Assembly (NCBI GenBank): GCA_017634065.1
Contig: JAGBOC010000016.1
Span: forward strand, 62,001 to 126,000
DNA from: Lachnospiraceae bacterium
GTDB lineage: Bacteria > Bacillota > Clostridia > Lachnospirales > Lachnospiraceae
Reading direction: 5' to 3'
Length of the DNA stretch: 64,000 bases
This document shows positions 61,743 through 64,000 of this stretch, one piece after another; positions within the stretch are counted from its first letter, which is position 1; each line of letters starts with the position of its first letter. The position numbers and the translations under genes are program-made. The notes below the pieces were generated by a model. The model ran no database searches. It saw only the letters and a list, made by a program, of their open reading frames with translations, and was not told the origin of the DNA.

Positions 61743-64000
61743 TTAGGCTGCAAAGCCTATCTTTGTTTTTTCTTTATAAAAATCTGATACATTGTCTCTA
61801 AAGTCATCTGCTGTCAATGTCATAAGCAATTCTTTATTGTCAAGTTCTTCATCGCTCTTATCAAAGAGTCTCATACTTTGTTTAATTACTGCATTTTCTA
61901 TTATAAGTCTCACCTCTCTTGCATTTGCAAAATCTTGTTTAGTAAGCATTGGTTCCAGTCTTTCTCTTACAATTCTCTTTACTTCATCTGCATCTTTTAA
62001 TATGTGTTTCTTATCTTGAAGCATCTTGTCAAATATAAGCATTAACTCATCAACGCTGTAATTTGGAAACTCAAGAAATCTTGATACTCTACCTTTAAGT
62101 CCTGGATTACTCTTTATGAAGTTCTCCATAGGCTCCTTATATCCAGCAAATATAACTATAACATCTTCCCTATGATTCTCCATCTGTGCTACCACAGTAT
62201 CTATTGTCTGCTTTGAGTAAATGTCATCGTTATTTAATGCATATGCTTCGTCTATAAATAGCACTCCACCTTTTGCCTCTTCAAACTTCTCTATAATCTT
62301 TGGAGCTGTTTGTCCAAGATACTCACCCTGTAACTCATTAAGTCCGCACTCAATCACGCTTGGCTTATCGACAATACCATTAGCATATAGTATTCTTGCA
62401 AATTGTCTTGCTACTGTTGTCTTTGCTGTACCAGGATTTCCAGTGAAGCAGAGATGCATATTTAATCCTTCTTCTACAAGTAGTCCATGATTTCTTTTAA
62501 GTTTGTCTATCTTTGATTTAGCAATATATGATTTGATATACTTTTTCACACTGTCAAGACCTATAAGATTATTCAACTCATAAATTGCATTGTCGCAGAT
62601 TTCCATCTTTTTGTATTCATTACCAAGTAATGCAACCATATCTACTTTTGATAGATCTTCTTTAGTTATCTTGAACATATTCTTGTTGTGGTTTACTTCT
62701 GTGTTGAGCATCCTGCTTATTGATATTTCTATAATATGTTCTGCAAAGTTCTCTACAAATCTTGCATTTCCAAAGTTCTTAATCTGTTTTGCTTTTTCAA
62801 AGTACTTTCTTGCCACTTCAATTGTGTCATCATCTATAGTGTAATTCTTGTTAATAAGTTTTTCTTTTAGTATAAGTAACAATTCATCTACACTATATTC
62901 GCTAAACTCAACCGTCTTTGAAAATCTACTTTTAAACCCTGGCACTTTATTATCAAGTTCATCAAACTCTTTCTTTGTTCCGCAAATTATTACTACAGCC
63001 TTTTTTCTATTTTCATCATAATTATTTAAGAACTCATTTAATGCTTGTGCAGTAACTCCATGAATGTTTTCCACAAGCAATACTCCTATATTTGTCTCAT
63101 CTCTATTTTGAGGAGCCATAAAATCAATATTATCATTATAGTTTTCGCCAAAGCTATAAAAAGGATTTGCAGTATCGCTCTCAACTAAAGTCCAAGTTCT
63201 TACATAATCCTTCTTGATTATGTTGTCTTGGTATAATATCTTCGTTAGAATGTTCGCCGCCATGCTTTTTCCTACACCTGTCTCACCTTCAAACCTAAAT
63301 CCAATATTCGATATAAGGTCATCAACTTGAGAAAGAGTTAGGTCTTCATTAGAAATTAACATTTTTTTCATATTGATTAGTTTTGTTACTTCTTGCTTGA
63401 AGTTTTCAAGACCTATTACATTATCCAGGTTTGTTTTGTCTTTATTTATAACTTTCTTACTTATGAAATCGCTATAGGCATCACTATATTTTCTATGAGC
63501 TCTAGTACGAAGTATCTCTAAAATGTAACTTTCTATCTCACCAAGCGATAGGATTTTTCCTTTTTGATACTCATCTTTTATATATTCTATAATTGGCTCT
63601 TTTATCTCTGTTATTCTCTTATCAGTAAGATATGATATCGCATAGTCTATAGCCTGTTTCTCACTAAACTTACCAGTAAAATATATGAGTTTTAATTCTC
63701 TCTCAAGTTTTGTTACATTTAAGTAGTTCTCTTCCTTTACTTCTTCATTTGTGATAAACCCATAAGTGGTAGAATATTGCATACTCTTTAGTTTATCAAG
63801 CAACTTATCACACGCTTTATTGGCATCACTATAATAGTTTTCAAAATGCATTCCGCCTTCGCTATTTACTCTTCCATGGAACTTTATTATCAAGAAACAA
63901 CCAGATGAGAGCTTTATAATTTGTTCATAAAACATAAAAGTATAATGGTCAAAAATGGATTTCATATCAACATTTAATACATAATATGCATTTTGAGTGA
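61743..64000 (-). CDS. Double AAA+ (CbbX/SpoVK-like) ATPase, 5' end beyond the window
   Basis: The frame stays open through the right edge (codons before the ATG at 63965 read TQNAYYVLNVD), so the protein may be longer than 740 residues. After an N-terminal region come two CbbX-like AAA domains. Domain 1 (about 180-450) has Walker A GETGVGKS (227-234), but its Walker B reads VLLVENI (295-301), with Asp-Glu changed to Glu-Asn. Domain 2 (about 465-735) is canonical: GNPGTAKT (509-516), LFIDEAYAL (569-577), IFAGYKEPM, GLKGRVSR. So the second site should hydrolyse ATP and the first may only bind it. Confidence 0.9.
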   Translation of the reverse strand, partial: TQNAYYVLNVDMKSIFDHYTFMFYEQIIKLSSGCFLIIKFHGRVNSEGGMHFENYYSDANKACDKLLDKLKSMQYSTTYGFITNEEVKEENYLNVTKLERELKLIYFTGKFSEKQAIDYAISYLTDKRITEIKEPIIEYIKDEYQKGKILSLGEIESYILEILRTRAHRKYSDAYSDFISKKVINKDKTNLDNVIGLENFKQEVTKLINMKKMLISNEDLTLSQVDDLISNIGFRFEGETGVGKSMAANILTKILYQDNIIKKDYVRTWTLVESDTANPFYSFGENYNDNIDFMAPQNRDETNIGVLLVENIHGVTAQALNEFLNNYDENRKKAVVIICGTKKEFDELDNKVPGFKSRFSKTVEFSEYSVDELLLILKEKLINKNYTIDDDTIEVARKYFEKAKQIKNFGNARFVENFAEHIIEISISRMLNTEVNHNKNMFKITKEDLSKVDMVALLGNEYKKMEICDNAIYELNNLIGLDSVKKYIKSYIAKSKIDKLKRNHGLLVEEGLNMHLCFTGNPGTAKTTVARQFARILYANGIVDKPSVIECGLNELQGEYLGQTAPKIIEKFEEAKGGVLFIDEAYALNNDDIYSKQTIDTVVAQMENHREDVIVIFAGYKEPMENFIKSNPGLKGRVSRFLEFPNYSVDELMLIFDKMLQDKKHILKDADEVKRIVRERLEPMLTKQDFANAREVRLIIENAVIKQSMRLFDKSDEELDNKELLMTLTADDFRDNVSDFYKEKTKIGFAA

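Noticed and set aside
1..64000. CRISPR array, rRNA or integrase
   Set aside because: No regularly spaced repeats, no rRNA-like blocks and no recombinase motif were seen. The only repeats are those described.

Overview
The window is AT-rich DNA from a low-GC Gram-positive anaerobe, most likely a Clostridia/Lachnospiraceae-type member of the Bacillota. Signs are the ThiT thiamine importer, a PduL-type phosphotransacetylase paired with AckA, a BmpA-type nucleoside ABC transporter, MsmX-like sugar ABC genes, strong AAGGAG-type ribosome sites, and lipoproteins with Firmicute lipoboxes. No species can be named from sequence alone. Most genes lie on the minus strand.

Layout: 1-8 kb holds thiamine salvage (thiT-thiN), comEC, a DegV protein, an OmpR-type two-component system and a DUF6273 protein. 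8.4-14 kb has a secreted coiled-coil protein, the acetate operon (PTAC-ackA), a DMT transporter and a DUF234-type ATPase. 14.2-21.4 kb is an accessory island of about 7 kb, bracketed by two near-identical 209-bp direct repeats. It is an array of headless Rhs C-terminal toxin tips (BECR-like, HNH and TNT/NADase domains) with their immunity genes, orphan immunity genes and two toxin-tail remnants. 21.4-28.4 kb is a sugar-phosphate cluster (class II aldolase, FGGY kinase, 2-hydroxyacid dehydrogenase, NhaC antiporter) divergent from a DeoR regulator and an Fe-alcohol dehydrogenase.

28.4-38.5 kb is a co-directional train of a BMP nucleoside importer, a CUT1 sugar importer and deoC, which reads as uptake and breakdown of nucleosides or deoxyribose. 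38.6-54.2 kb is mostly cell-envelope and housekeeping: a HAD lipoprotein, DUF2207 and LemA, murG-thrB, a lipoprotein M16 zinc peptidase fused into an operon with a metal ABC transporter, a class A PBP, a TPR protein, mtnN and tRNA-Leu(UAG).

54.3-64 kb is a seven-gene operon that runs off the right edge: a double AAA+ ATPase, a MoxR ATPase, a DUF2201-type VWA protein and four proteins I cannot place. Three of its members appear to carry disabled catalytic motifs (Walker B of the first AAA domain, HQxxH instead of HExxH, and a P-loop-less ATPase-like fold). This operon and the Rhs tip array are the best candidates for unusual biology here. A further theme is a set of promoters whose -10 box lies only 6-7 nt before the start codon (degV, thiT, deoR, murG), which predicts leaderless mRNAs.
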